DNA of 64,000 nucleotides from JBGSTR01 sp963707135 (GCA_963707135.1 CAVPOY010000034.1:7794-71793), one strand, 5' to 3'. Positions 25,019 through 34,107 are shown, counted from the stretch's first letter. Numbers and translations are program-made. Notes: generated by a model not told the origin, from the sequence alone.

Positions 25019-25987
25019 TTAGATCAACAAATCCCGGAACCGATCGGTCTCGCCCACCAGGGCATCGGCCATCGCCGGCTCCGACGACAGGTGTCCCGCG
25101 GACGGCACGACGATCAGTCGCGAGTCCGGGATTGCGCGATGCAGCGCCCAGGCCGACTCCATCGGACAGACGAGGTCGCGCCCGCCGTGCACGATGGAGA
25201 CCGGCACGGCAGGCAGTCGGGTCGCCTGCTCGAGGATCTGGTTGGCACCGATGAAGTAACGGTGGTGCGCGTAATGCGTGGCGATCCGCACCCGGGCCAG
25301 CAGCCGGTCGGGAACCGCTCCACCGCCACCTTCCGCCGCGGTCGGCCCCTGCTCCCCTGGCAGTGTCCAGGTCGCAACGCGGTCCTCCCAGGCAGACCAG
25401 GCGCGGGCGAATGCCAGCGCGTCGTCCCCCATGTCCGGGCCATGGACCCGGCGGTAATAGGCGGCGGCAAGGTCGCCACGCTCTGATTCCGGAATCATCC
25501 CGGAGAACACCTGCCAATCCGCTGGAAACAGTCGGGCCACGCCGTCCGCGCCGAGGAACCAGTCCAGATCCCGCTCCCTCGCCAGGAAGACGCCGCGAAG
25601 CACCAGGCCGGATACGACCGTCGGGTGCACCTGGGCGTAGAGCAGCGCCAGGGTCGCGCCCCAGGAGCCGCCGAGGACCAGCCAGCGGTCGATTCCCAGC
25701 GCGCGCCGGATCCGTTCCAGGTCCCCGACAAGGTCCCCGGTGCGATTGGCGAGGGTGCATCCGCCGGGCTCCGAGCGCCCGCTTCCACGCTGGTCGAACA
25801 GCACGATGCGGTAGAACGCCGGGTCGAGCAAACGGCGCAGATCATCCCTGCAGCCGGACCCGGGTCCCCCGTGCAGGAGGACGGCAGGAGCCCCACGCGG
25901 GTCGCCGCATTCCTCGACATGGAGGGTATGCGGCGCGGCGACCGCCAGCCGGCGCGTCGCGTAGGGCTGAATCGGTGGGTAGGGCAT
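25019..25987 (-). CDS. pip: Prolyl aminopeptidase (alpha/beta hydrolase)
   Basis: This 322-residue enzyme has HVEECGDPRGAPAVLLHGGP, the oxyanion strand, LFDQRGSGRS, the nucleophile elbow GGSWGATLAL (Ser), and the catalytic His in SAGHLSSEPA. It removes N-terminal proline from peptides in the cytoplasm. It sits between pqqE and xoxF, convergent with pqqE, and no pqqF or pqqG protease gene is in the cluster. A part in trimming cross-linked PqqA is only a possibility. It begins 38 bases from the xoxF upstream palindrome. Confidence 0.9.
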   Translation of the reverse strand: MPYPPIQPYATRRLAVAAPHTLHVEECGDPRGAPAVLLHGGPGSGCRDDLRRLLDPAFYRIVLFDQRGSGRSEPGGCTLANRTGDLVGDLERIRRALGIDRWLVLGGSWGATLALLYAQVHPTVVSGLVLRGVFLARERDLDWFLGADGVARLFPADWQVFSGMIPESERGDLAAAYYRRVHGPDMGDDALAFARAWSAWEDRVATWTLPGEQGPTAAEGGGGAVPDRLLARVRIATHYAHHRYFIGANQILEQATRLPAVPVSIVHGGRDLVCPMESAWALHRAIPDSRLIVVPSAGHLSSEPAMADALVGETDRFRDLLI

Positions 25988-26024
25988 CGTCGTCTACACC
26001 GGCGTGCTCGGCGCCCGCGAGTGA

Positions 26025-26042
26025 GTGTCACACCCGTGACAC
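26025..26042. promoter_or_regulatory. Perfect palindrome upstream of xoxF, putative enhancer site
   Basis: GTGTCACACCCGTGACAC has two perfect 7-base inverted arms separated by four bases. The same GTGACACA half-site occurs upstream of pqqA. It is 272 bases upstream of the xoxF sigma-54 promoter and 38 bases upstream of pip, so it could serve either gene. Confidence 0.5.
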
Positions 26043-26313
26043 ATGCCCTGAACGCCGGCAACACAATGGCTCATCCACACGGACTCGAATGCGCACCGCG
26101 GGGGATGCGGCCGGTTCACGACGGCCGCCAGGACTTTGCAAAAGCCGGACGACCCGAACGCGGTCGCATCGGATTCCTCACTCGCGAGCCGCCCGCGGCA
26201 CGGTATCGGACCCGCCCCCCGATCCATTCGCGATCCACCCTCAAAATCACTCATCGCCACACGCGACCTCGTCGGGCAAGAAGCTTCGATGGGGCTCAAA
26301 TACATCGATCGCC

Positions 26314-26329
26314 TGGCATGGGTATTGCT
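26314..26329 (+). promoter_or_regulatory. Sigma-54 (-24/-12) promoter for xoxF
   Basis: TGGCATGGGTATTGCT matches TGGCAC-N5-TTGCW with a single substitution and the required GG-N10-GC spacing. It lies 216 bases upstream of xoxF, in the right orientation. Together with the pqqA promoter it implies joint RpoN control of enzyme and cofactor. Confidence 0.7.
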
Positions 26330-26544
26330 AGCGACTTACATGTGCCGCGCCATCAGGCGGTCGATATACCGGTAAGCCGACCTCTCTCGGCATCGGACAT
26401 GCCCCGTGCAAACCGATACAAAACTCAGAGGTTGTTCAGGAGTCGGCCGGTTATCGCGTCATTCGAGCGTAGCTCGGAAGCCGACGTTCTACCAATAGCT
26501 ACAACGCCTTATCCCAGTATCTTCCCACAGAGGTCAATAGAACG

Positions 26545-28341
26545 ATGCCAAAGCTGACAAAACCTGCCCTCATGCTGAGCATGTTGGCGACCACCCTTGC
26601 GGCCGGCCCGGTGCTCGCCAACGCCGAGCTGCAGAAGCTCCAGGACGATCCCAACCTCTGGGTCATGCCGAACGGCAACTACTCGAGCACCCGCTACAGC
26701 GCGCTCGATCAGATCAACGCGGACAATGTCAAGGACCTCAAGGTCGCCTGGACCTTCTCGACCGGCGTGCTGCGCGGTCACGAAGGCGGTCCGCTGGTGA
26801 TCGGCGACGTGATGTATGTTCACACGCCGTTTCCCAACAAGGTCTTTGCGCTCGACCTGAACAACGACGGCAAGATCATCTGGAGCTACGAGCCCCGCCA
26901 GGACCCGAGCGTCATCCCGGTGATGTGCTGCGACACCGTCAACCGCGGCCTCGCCTACGCCGACGGCAAGATCTTCCTGTACCAGGCCGACACGACCCTG
27001 GTGGCCCTCGACGCCAAGACCGGCGAGAAGCTCTGGTCGGTGGTCAACGGCGATCCGTCCAAGGGCGGCACCGGAACCGCGGCCCCGATGGTCGTCAAGG
27101 ACAAGGTCTATGTCGGCATCAGCGGCGGCGAGTTCGGTGTTCGCGGCTACCTGACCGCCTACAACACCGCCGACGGCTCCATGGCGTGGCGCGGCTACTC
27201 GATGGGACCGGACGCCGACACCCTGATGGACCCGGAGAAGACCACGCACCTCGGCCAACCGGTCGGCAAGGACTCCGGCACCGCGACCTGGGAAGGCGAT
27301 CAGTGGAAGATCGGTGGCGGCACCACCTGGGGCTGGTTCTCCTACGATCCCGACCTGAACCTCGTCTACTACGGCACCGGCAATCCCAGCACCTGGAATC
27401 CGGTGCAGCGCCCCGGCGACAACCGCTGGTCCATGACCATCTTCGCGCGCGACGCCGACACCGGCATGGCCAAGTGGGTCTACCAGATGACGCCCCACGA
27501 CGAGTGGGACTACGACGGCATCAACGAGATGATCCTCGCCGACATGGAGGTCAAGGGTCAGCCGCGCAAGGCCCTGGTCCACTTCGACCGCAACGGCTTC
27601 GGCTACACCCTCGACCGCGTGACCGGCGAGCTGCTGGTCGCCGAGAAGTACGACCCGGCCGTCAACTGGGCGACCCATGTCGATATGGAGACCGGCCGCC
27701 CGCAGGTCGTTCCCCAGTACTCCACCGCGCACAACGGCGAGGACGTGAACACCACGGGCATCTGCCCGGCCGCGCTCGGCACCAAGGACCAGCAGCCGGC
27801 CGCCTACTCGCCGCAAACCGGGCTGTTCTACGTGCCGACCAACCACGTCTGCATGGACTACGAGCCGTTCCGCGTCTCCTACACGGCCGGTCAGCCCTAC
27901 GTCGGCGCCACGCTGACCATGTACCCGGCGCCCGGCGGCGATCACCTGGGCAACTTCATCGCCTGGGATGCCAACGAGGGCAAGATCGTCTGGTCGAACC
28001 CGGAGCAGTTCTCGGTCTGGAGCGGCGCGTTGGCGACCGCTGGCGACGTGGTGTTCTACGGCACGCTGGAGGGCTACCTGAAGGCCGTCGACGCCAAGAC
28101 CGGCAAGGAGCTGTACAAGTTCAAGACCCCGTCCGGCATCATCGGCAACGTCAACACCTACACCCACAAGGGCAAGCAGTACGTTGCCGTGTTGTCCGGC
28201 CTCGGCGGCTGGGCCGGCATCGGCATGGCGGCTGGCCTGACCGAGCCGACCGCCGGTCTCGGCGCGGTCGGCGCCTACGCGTCGCTGAGCGACTACACCC
28301 AGCTGGGTGGTCAGCTCACGGTGTTCGAGCTTCCGAACTAA
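26545..28341 (+). CDS. xoxF: Lanthanide-dependent PQQ methanol dehydrogenase XoxF
   Basis: This 598-residue quinoprotein starts with a signal peptide (about 26 residues, cleaved near VLANAE). It has the adjacent-cysteine disulfide VMCCDTVNRG over PQQ, tryptophan-docking propeller repeats, GGGTTWGW, YGTGNPSTWNP and HDEWDYDGINE. In the last, the Asp two residues after the catalytic Asp is the one that marks lanthanide rather than calcium enzymes. It oxidises methanol (and formaldehyde) in the periplasm and passes electrons to XoxG. Upstream are the PQQ genes, downstream xoxG and xoxJ. The sequence resembles the XoxF5 clade. Confidence 0.96.
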   Translation: MPKLTKPALMLSMLATTLAAGPVLANAELQKLQDDPNLWVMPNGNYSSTRYSALDQINADNVKDLKVAWTFSTGVLRGHEGGPLVIGDVMYVHTPFPNKVFALDLNNDGKIIWSYEPRQDPSVIPVMCCDTVNRGLAYADGKIFLYQADTTLVALDAKTGEKLWSVVNGDPSKGGTGTAAPMVVKDKVYVGISGGEFGVRGYLTAYNTADGSMAWRGYSMGPDADTLMDPEKTTHLGQPVGKDSGTATWEGDQWKIGGGTTWGWFSYDPDLNLVYYGTGNPSTWNPVQRPGDNRWSMTIFARDADTGMAKWVYQMTPHDEWDYDGINEMILADMEVKGQPRKALVHFDRNGFGYTLDRVTGELLVAEKYDPAVNWATHVDMETGRPQVVPQYSTAHNGEDVNTTGICPAALGTKDQQPAAYSPQTGLFYVPTNHVCMDYEPFRVSYTAGQPYVGATLTMYPAPGGDHLGNFIAWDANEGKIVWSNPEQFSVWSGALATAGDVVFYGTLEGYLKAVDAKTGKELYKFKTPSGIIGNVNTYTHKGKQYVAVLSGLGGWAGIGMAAGLTEPTAGLGAVGAYASLSDYTQLGGQLTVFELPN

Positions 28342-28369
28342 CCCACTGCGATTCAGCTCGCGAGCAGTT

Positions 28370-28396
28370 CCGCCGCCCGCCCAGGGCGGGCGGCGG
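28370..28396 (+). other. Very stable hairpin between xoxF and xoxG
   Basis: CCGCCGCCCGCCC and GGGCGGGCGGCGG are fully complementary and nearly contiguous, about 28 bases after the xoxF stop. There is no U-run, so it probably stabilises the xoxF message or damps transcription into xoxG. Confidence 0.5.
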
Positions 28397-28445
28397 ACCT
28401 TCCCGGCGCCACCGTGCGCAAGCATCCCGTTCAACGAGGTTCGCA

Positions 28446-28904
28446 ATGGCTTCATCCACAGCACGCCGCCTTCGCGCGAGCGCGATTGCGCTAACGACCG
28501 TCTGTGGAGTCTTCGCGGCCACCGCGCGGGCCGATTACGCCAGCTTTTCTTTTTCGCCCCAAACCCCTTACTACGCCGAGAACGGCAAGGTCGATTTCGG
28601 CACCTACAACGGCTTTCGGCGCTACCATTCGGAGTGCCATGTCTGTCACGGCCCCGCGGGACTCGGAAGCTCCTATGCCCCGGCGTTGATGAAATCGCTG
28701 CAGGCCCTCACGTACCGGCAGTTCGTCGACGTCATCATCAAGGGTAGAGAAGGACCTAATCAGCAGGTGATGCCGTCCTTCGCCGACAACATGAACGTCT
28801 TGCCCTACCTGAACGACATTTACGCCTACCTCAAGGCCCGCTCTGACGGCATCATCGGCCCCGCCCGACCCGACAAGTTCCCCAAAGTGGGGCAGGCCCA
28901 GTAG
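28446..28904 (+). CDS. xoxG: Cytochrome c XoxG, electron acceptor of XoxF
   Basis: The 152-residue protein has a signal peptide (cut near ARADYA), one haem-binding motif CHVCH at residues 64-68 and a candidate axial Met in QQVMPSF. It starts at ATG 28446 with GAGG 7 bases upstream. Position directly after xoxF and size fit XoxG, the dedicated acceptor for lanthanide methanol dehydrogenase. Confidence 0.9.
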   Translation: MASSTARRLRASAIALTTVCGVFAATARADYASFSFSPQTPYYAENGKVDFGTYNGFRRYHSECHVCHGPAGLGSSYAPALMKSLQALTYRQFVDVIIKGREGPNQQVMPSFADNMNVLPYLNDIYAYLKARSDGIIGPARPDKFPKVGQAQ

Positions 28905-29014
28905 GTCGGGCGACTCGCACGCACGACGAGCCAGGTTCTTGCCCAGTAGCCAATCGCGAACGGGGGGTGCTCGTCCGGGGACAGCGAACGGGCGAGAGTT
29001 GCTCGCCGGCGGAA

Positions 29015-29857
29015 ATGCTGGCCGCGCCTCGGGACTGTCCCTCCTGTTTGCCGCTTTGGTGCTCCTGAGCCGGCACCGCCACCGGCGCCGCCACCGACCA
29101 CGAGGCCCGCACAGGCGAGTTCCTCACCGTCTGCGGGGAGCCCAACAACCTCCCGTTCTCCAATGACAAGGGCGAGGGCTTCGAGAACCGGATCGCCGAG
29201 CTGATCGCCGGCGAGCTGGGACTGAAGCTGCACTATCGATGGTGGCCCCAGACCGTCGGGTTCGTGCGCAACACGCTGCAGGTTCGGCTGTGCGACCTGA
29301 TCATGGGCATCACCTCGGTCAACGAGCTGGTGCAGAACACCAACCCCTATTACCGCTCGGTCTACAGCCTGGTCTATCGCTCCGATTCGGGGCTCAGCAT
29401 CGCGTCCCTTGAGGATCCCGCGCTCAAGGCCCTTCGCCTGGGCGTGGTCGCCGGTACACCGCCGGCGACACTGCTGTCGCGCTACGGACTGATGGAGGGC
29501 ACCCGGTCCTACCAGAGGACGGTGGACACCCGCTTGTACGCCCCGGCGATGGACGCCATCGGCGACCTCGCGAAGGGTGAGCTGGACGTTGCGGTCATCT
29601 GGGGACCGATCGCGGGTTATGCGGCCAAGCAGCCGGGGACGTCCCTGACCGTCGTCCCACTGCCCGCCCGGGAGGACTCGGTGCAACTGGCATTCAGCGT
29701 CTCGATGGGGATTCGCCACCGTGAGACCGCGTGGAAGCACGAGCTGAACGCGCTGATCGAGCGTCTGACGCCTCAGATACGGTCGATCCTGCTCGACTAC
29801 CGCGTGCCCCTGCTGGACGATCAGGACCGACCCATCATCTCCCCTGCCGCCCAATAG
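29015..29857 (+). CDS. xoxJ: Periplasmic binding protein-like XoxJ, with two compensating frame breaks in the signal peptide
   Basis: The mature protein is clear: FLTVCGEPNNLPFSNDKGEG, then a bacterial extracellular solute-binding fold (LRLGVVAGTPPATLLSRYG, LDVAVIWGPIAGYAAKQ) typical of MxaJ/XoxJ, thought to help activate XoxF. ATG 29015 is in frame with it, but the hydrophobic core LSLLFAALVLLS is read in the next frame between about 29032 and 29072. Without correction the frame stops at 29066-29068. One missing and one extra base restore MLAAPRGLSLLFAALVLLSG. An ATG at 28939 in the middle frame is an alternative start. Either assembly errors or a real lesion could explain this. Confidence 0.75.
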
Positions 29858-30202
29858 CGGCAACCGCGCGGGCGCGCAGCGGAGTCCATGAAACTTGGCG
29901 ATTCGGGGCCACGGCGCAACCGCCCGATCTGCAATACCGATGTTCAGCCCTGACCTCTCCCGCGAAAAGAGAAGGGGCCGAAGCGGCTCCTGGAACCCTG
30001 AGGGTCGTGGCTCTACCGGGACCGTCGCGGCGAGCGTGCCTTATCCCTCAGGGACAAGGACAGGATGAGGGTCTCTTCAAGCTCGCGTAGCGATTTCCTT
30101 GCCTTGACCATCTCGGCGGAACCTCGCTCACCGAGGCGTCTTCCCGACGGAGAGGGAGGAATGGGACATTCAGTCCCTCAAAGTACTCCAGGATCATTCT
30201 TG
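29858..30202. other. Gene-free region with degenerate dispersed repeats
   Basis: No gene is credible here. It holds weak copies of the CTCTCCC...GGGAGAGG repeat family seen intact at 35.5 and 43.6 kb (around 29950-30000 and 30140-30170) and AT-richer sequence before the CXXCW gene. Confidence 0.4.
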
Positions 30203-30838
30203 ATGATCGGTCTTCATTGTATTCGTACGAGTGTCTTTGCGATCTTTGCGCCTTTGCGGTCCAGATTCGATATTCGGCCCCTGGCGATATTCTGCCTCGC
30301 GATACTGATCTGCCCGCTTGCAAGCACGGATGGTGCAGACACCGGTGCGCTCTTTTCGCCGGAGGGCTACCGCATCGCCGCGTTCATGGGACCGGTTCCG
30401 GACTCACTCGACGGCGCGGTCACCGTGGGGACCGCGGCGGTACGCCACCTGGTCGAACAGGGCGGCGCGGTGCTGATCGACGTGCTGCCGGCGCCGCCCA
30501 AGCCCGACGGGCTCCCCCCGAACGCGCTCTGGATGCCCCCGGAGCGTCGTAACATACCGGGCTCCATCTGGCTGCCAAACGTCGGCTACGGCCGGCTGTC
30601 CGACGAGCTGGAGTCTTACTACAGGGACAATCTCGATCGTCTCGCCGCGGGCGACCCGGACAAGACGCTCGTCATCTACTGCCTCGCGGACTGCTGGATG
30701 TCTTGGAACGCCGCGCGGCGTGCCGTCGGCTACGGATACCGCGGCGTCCACTGGTACCCGGACGGGAGCACGGGTTGGGAGGCCGAGGGTCTGCCCGTGG
30801 AGAAGGCCACCCCCGTGCCGGACGATCAATCGAGGTAG
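30203..30838 (+). CDS. PQQ-dependent catabolism-associated CXXCW-motif protein (rhodanese-like)
   Basis: The protein of about 211 residues has an N-terminal hydrophobic segment (LAIFCLAILICPLAS) for export. A rhodanese-like domain follows, with VLIDVLPAPPKPDGLPPN, RRNIPGSIWLPNVGYG and the family-defining YCLADCWMSWNAARRA. This family is found only near PQQ-dependent alcohol dehydrogenase genes. The start is uncertain; ATG 30203 has GGA about 9 bases upstream. The 3' end overlaps the convergent 207-residue gene by 13 bases. The function is unknown. Confidence 0.82.
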   Translation: MIGLHCIRTSVFAIFAPLRSRFDIRPLAIFCLAILICPLASTDGADTGALFSPEGYRIAAFMGPVPDSLDGAVTVGTAAVRHLVEQGGAVLIDVLPAPPKPDGLPPNALWMPPERRNIPGSIWLPNVGYGRLSDELESYYRDNLDRLAAGDPDKTLVIYCLADCWMSWNAARRAVGYGYRGVHWYPDGSTGWEAEGLPVEKATPVPDDQSR

Positions 30839-31449
30839 ACGGCGAGCGTCCGCGCCAGGAACCCTATCCGCTGCTCCACGGCAATTGGGCGTGTGCAGAG
30901 ATACGGGATGGTCTTCTCGCGCTCATCGAACATCCGCTGCTCCAGCTCCAGGCGCTGGCTCAGCGCGGCGAGCTGGCCAGCCGCCGATTCGGACGGGTCC
31001 TGCTCCAGCCGGACCATCTCGTCGAGCTCCTTTCCGAGCACCTCGGCCCGTCGCTGCTGGTCCCGCGAGTAGCGCTTGATCCCGGAGATCAGCGTGTTAC
31101 GGTCCCGGTTCAGGGTGTCGAGTACCCCGGCGAAGGCGAGCGCGAGCATCCTGTCTCTTGAGCCGGACTCCAATCCGGAGGCGAAGGACTCGATCGCCCG
31201 CTCCGCCTCGGACTCGGTGACTCGCGGACCCGCGATCCGCTGCACCAGCGCGGCTACTGCCGGGTCGTCGCGCCAGGCCGACCCGATGCCGTCCAGCGCG
31301 GGGCCGTCCCAGACCGCGGCCGCGGGCACCTCCGGGACCAGCGCCTGCTCGCAGGGCCAATCCGTATCCGGTCCCGCCGCGCCCTGCCCCGCGGTCAGCC
31401 CGAGCACTGCGGCGCAGACCGAATGACCCAAGTACTTGAAGAATTTCAT
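30826..31449 (-). CDS. Uncharacterised periplasmic protein at the end of the Ped-type ABC operon
   Basis: The 207-residue protein has a signal peptide (cut near GQGAAGPD), two separated cysteines (WPCEQAL and YLCTRP), and a mostly helical, charged body with RDRMLALAFAGVLDTLNRDR and RLELEQRMFDEREKT. It follows the ABC permease gene by 19 bases in the same direction, so it is probably cotranscribed with the lanthanide-type transporter. I do not recognise a characterised family. Confidence 0.78.
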   Translation of the reverse strand: MKFFKYLGHSVCAAVLGLTAGQGAAGPDTDWPCEQALVPEVPAAAVWDGPALDGIGSAWRDDPAVAALVQRIAGPRVTESEAERAIESFASGLESGSRDRMLALAFAGVLDTLNRDRNTLISGIKRYSRDQQRRAEVLGKELDEMVRLEQDPSESAAGQLAALSQRLELEQRMFDEREKTIPYLCTRPIAVEQRIGFLARTLAVYLD

Positions 31450-31468
31450 ATCCCGTGCTCCGGCGACG

Positions 31469-32272
31469 TCAGCCGCCCTGCTTGAATCTCATCATTCCCC
31501 GACCGGGCTCGTAACCATAGATCGCTGCCCCGAGGAACACGGCCAGAGCCGCCACCAGCCCTCCCAGGGCCACGGCGTTGAGCTGGCCGTAGAGCGAGAA
31601 ACGTATCAGCTCGACCGCCCAGGTGAAGGGGTTGAAACGGCAGATCTCGTAAAGGACCACACTCGAGTCGCGGATGCGCCACAGGGGATAGAGGGCCGAG
31701 GAGGCGAAAAACATCGGAAAGATGACGAAGTTCATCACCCCCGCGAAGTTCTCCAGCTGCCGTATCACCGACGACAGGTAGAGCCCCAGGGCACCAAGCA
31801 TCAGCCCGGACAGCATCAGGGCCGGGAACGCCAGAAGGTAACCGAGGGCCGGCGGTCGCACGTCCCAGAACCAGGCGATGGCCAGGAACAGGTAGACCTG
31901 GGTCACCGCGATCAGCGCGCCCGCGACCAGCTTGCACAGCAGCAGGTACCAGCGCGGAAAAGGGCTGATCATCAGCAGGCGCATGCTGCCCACTTCCCGG
32001 TCGTAGACCATCGACAGCGAGCTCTGCATCCCGCCGAACAAAAGGATCATGGCCGCCAGCCCCGGGACGATGTACTCCTCGTAGAGGATATAGGTCTCGT
32101 AGGGCGGGATGATGGACACGCCGAGGATCGAGCGGAATCCGGCGGCGAAAATGAACAGCCACACCAGGGGCCGCACCAGCGCGCCGAAGAACCGCTCCCG
32201 CTGGTGCAGGAACCGGAGCCCTTCCCGGGCCACAATCCCCAGCAGGCAGCGCAGGTACTGAGCCGGACTCAC
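31469..32272 (-). CDS. pedC: ABC-2 type permease, PedC/LutF-like
   Basis: The 267-residue membrane protein has six predicted segments, among them LVRPLVWLFIFAAGF, IVPGLAAMILLFGGMQSSLS and LEVEL-like gaps, with the ABC-2 signature DREVGSMRLLMISPFPRWYLL. It is the permease of the PQQ-dehydrogenase-associated ABC system. PedA1A2BC in Pseudomonas putida and the Lut transporter in Methylobacterium are needed for lanthanide-dependent growth. It starts at GTG 32270-32272, overlapping the ATPase stop. Confidence 0.82.
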   Translation of the reverse strand: MSPAQYLRCLLGIVAREGLRFLHQRERFFGALVRPLVWLFIFAAGFRSILGVSIIPPYETYILYEEYIVPGLAAMILLFGGMQSSLSMVYDREVGSMRLLMISPFPRWYLLLCKLVAGALIAVTQVYLFLAIAWFWDVRPPALGYLLAFPALMLSGLMLGALGLYLSSVIRQLENFAGVMNFVIFPMFFASSALYPLWRIRDSSVVLYEICRFNPFTWAVELIRFSLYGQLNAVALGGLVAALAVFLGAAIYGYEPGRGMMRFKQGG

Positions 32273-33024
32273 TCGCCCCGCCCCCCGGTCAGCGCCCTGA
32301 ATGCCGCTTCGACGGTGGCGGTGCCGGTGTCCGCCAGCACCCCGGCGGCGGTACCGCTGGCGAGCACCCGGCCACGGTGGATGACCACCACCAGGTCCTC
32401 GGGCCGCACCTCGTCGACCAGATGCGTCGCCCAGAGCACGCCGACCCCGTCGCGGCTGCAGCCCTCGCGCACCTGGCGGATGATCTCGCCGCGGCTCTGG
32501 ATGTCCAGCCCCACGGTGGGCTCGTCCGCCAACAGCAGGCGCGGCCGGTGCAGCCCGGCACGCAGCAGCTCGAGCCGCCGGCGCTGCCCGCCGCTGAGCT
32601 TGCGCACCTTGTCGCCCGCGCGCTCGAGCAGTCCCAGCCCGCTCAGGGCCTCGTCGATCCTGCCGCGCAGGGCGGCATAGGAGAGGCCATGCAGGGCGCA
32701 GTAATAGCTCAGGTTCTGGCGCACGCTGAGGTCCAGGTCCAGGGTCGGCTGCTGGAATACGACGCCCAGGTGCGGCAGGGCCTCCCGCCCGCTGCGGCCC
32801 AAATCGTGGCCGAAGATCCGTATCCGCCCGGTTCGGCACAGGAACAGGCGCGTGATCAGCGAGAACAGGGTCGTCTTCCCGGCACCATTGACCCCCAGCA
32901 GGACGCAGAAGGCGCCGACCGGGACCGTGAAGGAGACGTCCTCCAGCACCCGCCGGCCGGGATAGTCGAACCCCACCCCCTCGAGCTCGAGCGCCGGTCC
33001 GCCCGCGGAGTCGACTCCCGTCAT
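32269..33024 (-). CDS. pedB: ABC transporter ATPase, PedB/LutE-like
   Basis: This 251-residue ATPase has Walker A GVNGAGKTTL, Q-loop VVFQQPTLD, signature LSGGQRRRLELLRAGL, Walker B LLLADEPTVGLD and switch His in ATHLVDE. It pairs with the ABC-2 permease that overlaps its 3' end. The operon order substrate-binding protein, beta-propeller, ATPase, permease is that of the PQQ-alcohol-dehydrogenase-linked transporter, for which lanthanide uptake is the known phenotype in other bacteria. Confidence 0.85.
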   Translation of the reverse strand: MTGVDSAGGPALELEGVGFDYPGRRVLEDVSFTVPVGAFCVLLGVNGAGKTTLFSLITRLFLCRTGRIRIFGHDLGRSGREALPHLGVVFQQPTLDLDLSVRQNLSYYCALHGLSYAALRGRIDEALSGLGLLERAGDKVRKLSGGQRRRLELLRAGLHRPRLLLADEPTVGLDIQSRGEIIRQVREGCSRDGVGVLWATHLVDEVRPEDLVVVIHRGRVLASGTAAGVLADTGTATVEAAFRALTGGRGE

Positions 33025-34013
33025 GGGGCGACCACGACCCCCCAGGGCATGCGGCCGACGGCCACGCTCTTGCGGACCCTGAGCTTGTCGACATCGATCA
33101 CCGACATGTCGTTGCTCACCCCGTTGGTCGTGAACATCCGCTTCTGGTCCGGGGAGAAGGCGAGGTTCCACACCCGCTGGCCGACCAACAGGTACTTCTC
33201 GACCTCCAGGCTCGCCACGTCGACCACCGCGACCCGGGCCGCCGGCCCCAGCGCCACGAAGGCCAGTCGCCCGTCGGCGCTGATGCGAATGCCGACCGGC
33301 TGGATGGACTCCCTAGGCAGGCCGGGGACCTCGAAGCCGATCTTCTTCACGATCTCGTGGCTCGCGGCATCGATGACGCTGACCGTACCCCCTATCTCGG
33401 ACGACACCCAGACCTGCCGGCCATCCGGCGTAAACTGAGCGACCCGAGGCCGCTGGTCGACCAGCACGTTTGCGACGACCTCGCGGGTGCCCAGGTCGAT
33501 GAAGTGGGCCATGTTCGTCGTCTCGGACGTGTTGACGAGCCATCGGCCGTCCGGACTGATCCCCATCCCCTCGGGCTCGACGCCGACCTGGATCTCGGTG
33601 ACCTTGGTCCGCTCCTCGACGTCGATGACGGTGACCATGTTGTCGTCCTCGTTGGCCACATAGAGGAACCGCCCCTCGGGGCCGAGCGCGAGCAGCTCCG
33701 GATCCGGGCCGGACGGCAGGGTGTGCGTGACCTCCAGCGTCGCCAGATCCAGCACCTCGACGCGATCGACGTCGCTGGCGCAGACATAGAGCACCCGATT
33801 GTCGTGGCTGAGCGCGATCCCGCGGGGCCGCGCGCCGACCGCGACGACCTGCTTGATCGCGAGCGACTCGCCATCCACCACGGTGATGGTGTTGTCCTTC
33901 TCGCTGGAGACATAGACCGTATAGGCTTGGGCTCCGCCCGGGGCGGACAGGGCGAGCGCCATCACCAGGGTCCGGGCTACCTGGGCCGCGAGATGTGTCG
34001 CGTCGTATCGCAT
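33021..34013 (-). CDS. pedA2: YVTN-type beta-propeller protein, PQQ-catabolism associated (PedA2-like)
   Basis: The 330-residue protein has a signal peptide (cut near GGAQAYTV) and seven-bladed propeller repeats such as VYVSSEKDNTITVVDGESL, RVLYVCASDVDRVEVLDL, FLYVANEDDNMVTVIDV and VWVSSEIGGTVSVIDA. This matches the PQQ-dependent catabolism-associated beta-propeller family. It overlaps the ATPase gene by 4 bases. A role as periplasmic partner of the transporter is inferred from strict gene order. Confidence 0.85.
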   Translation of the reverse strand: MRYDATHLAAQVARTLVMALALSAPGGAQAYTVYVSSEKDNTITVVDGESLAIKQVVAVGARPRGIALSHDNRVLYVCASDVDRVEVLDLATLEVTHTLPSGPDPELLALGPEGRFLYVANEDDNMVTVIDVEERTKVTEIQVGVEPEGMGISPDGRWLVNTSETTNMAHFIDLGTREVVANVLVDQRPRVAQFTPDGRQVWVSSEIGGTVSVIDAASHEIVKKIGFEVPGLPRESIQPVGIRISADGRLAFVALGPAARVAVVDVASLEVEKYLLVGQRVWNLAFSPDQKRMFTTNGVSNDMSVIDVDKLRVRKSVAVGRMPWGVVVAP

Positions 34014-34107
34014 TTCGGCTCCCGCCTTGAGAGGGCTCGCTCGATGGATTCGGATCGTTCCCCGCCCAGAGGCGCCCGGGGCGGGCTCACGACGGCCCGC
34101 ACGCCCG

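Larger units (their letters stand above)
25988..26544. other. Gene-free regulatory region upstream of xoxF
   Basis: These 557 bases hold no convincing gene. They contain a perfect GTGTCAC/GTGACAC palindrome (26025-26042) and a sigma-54 promoter (26314-26329). The predicted leader of xoxF mRNA would be about 200 bases, long enough for post-transcriptional control, but I recognise no riboswitch. Confidence 0.6.

Noticed and set aside
26509..28464. A 651-codon open frame antisense to xoxF
   Set aside because: It mirrors the third-base GC pattern of xoxF, has no ribosome site and no family motif; xoxF on the plus strand is unambiguous.
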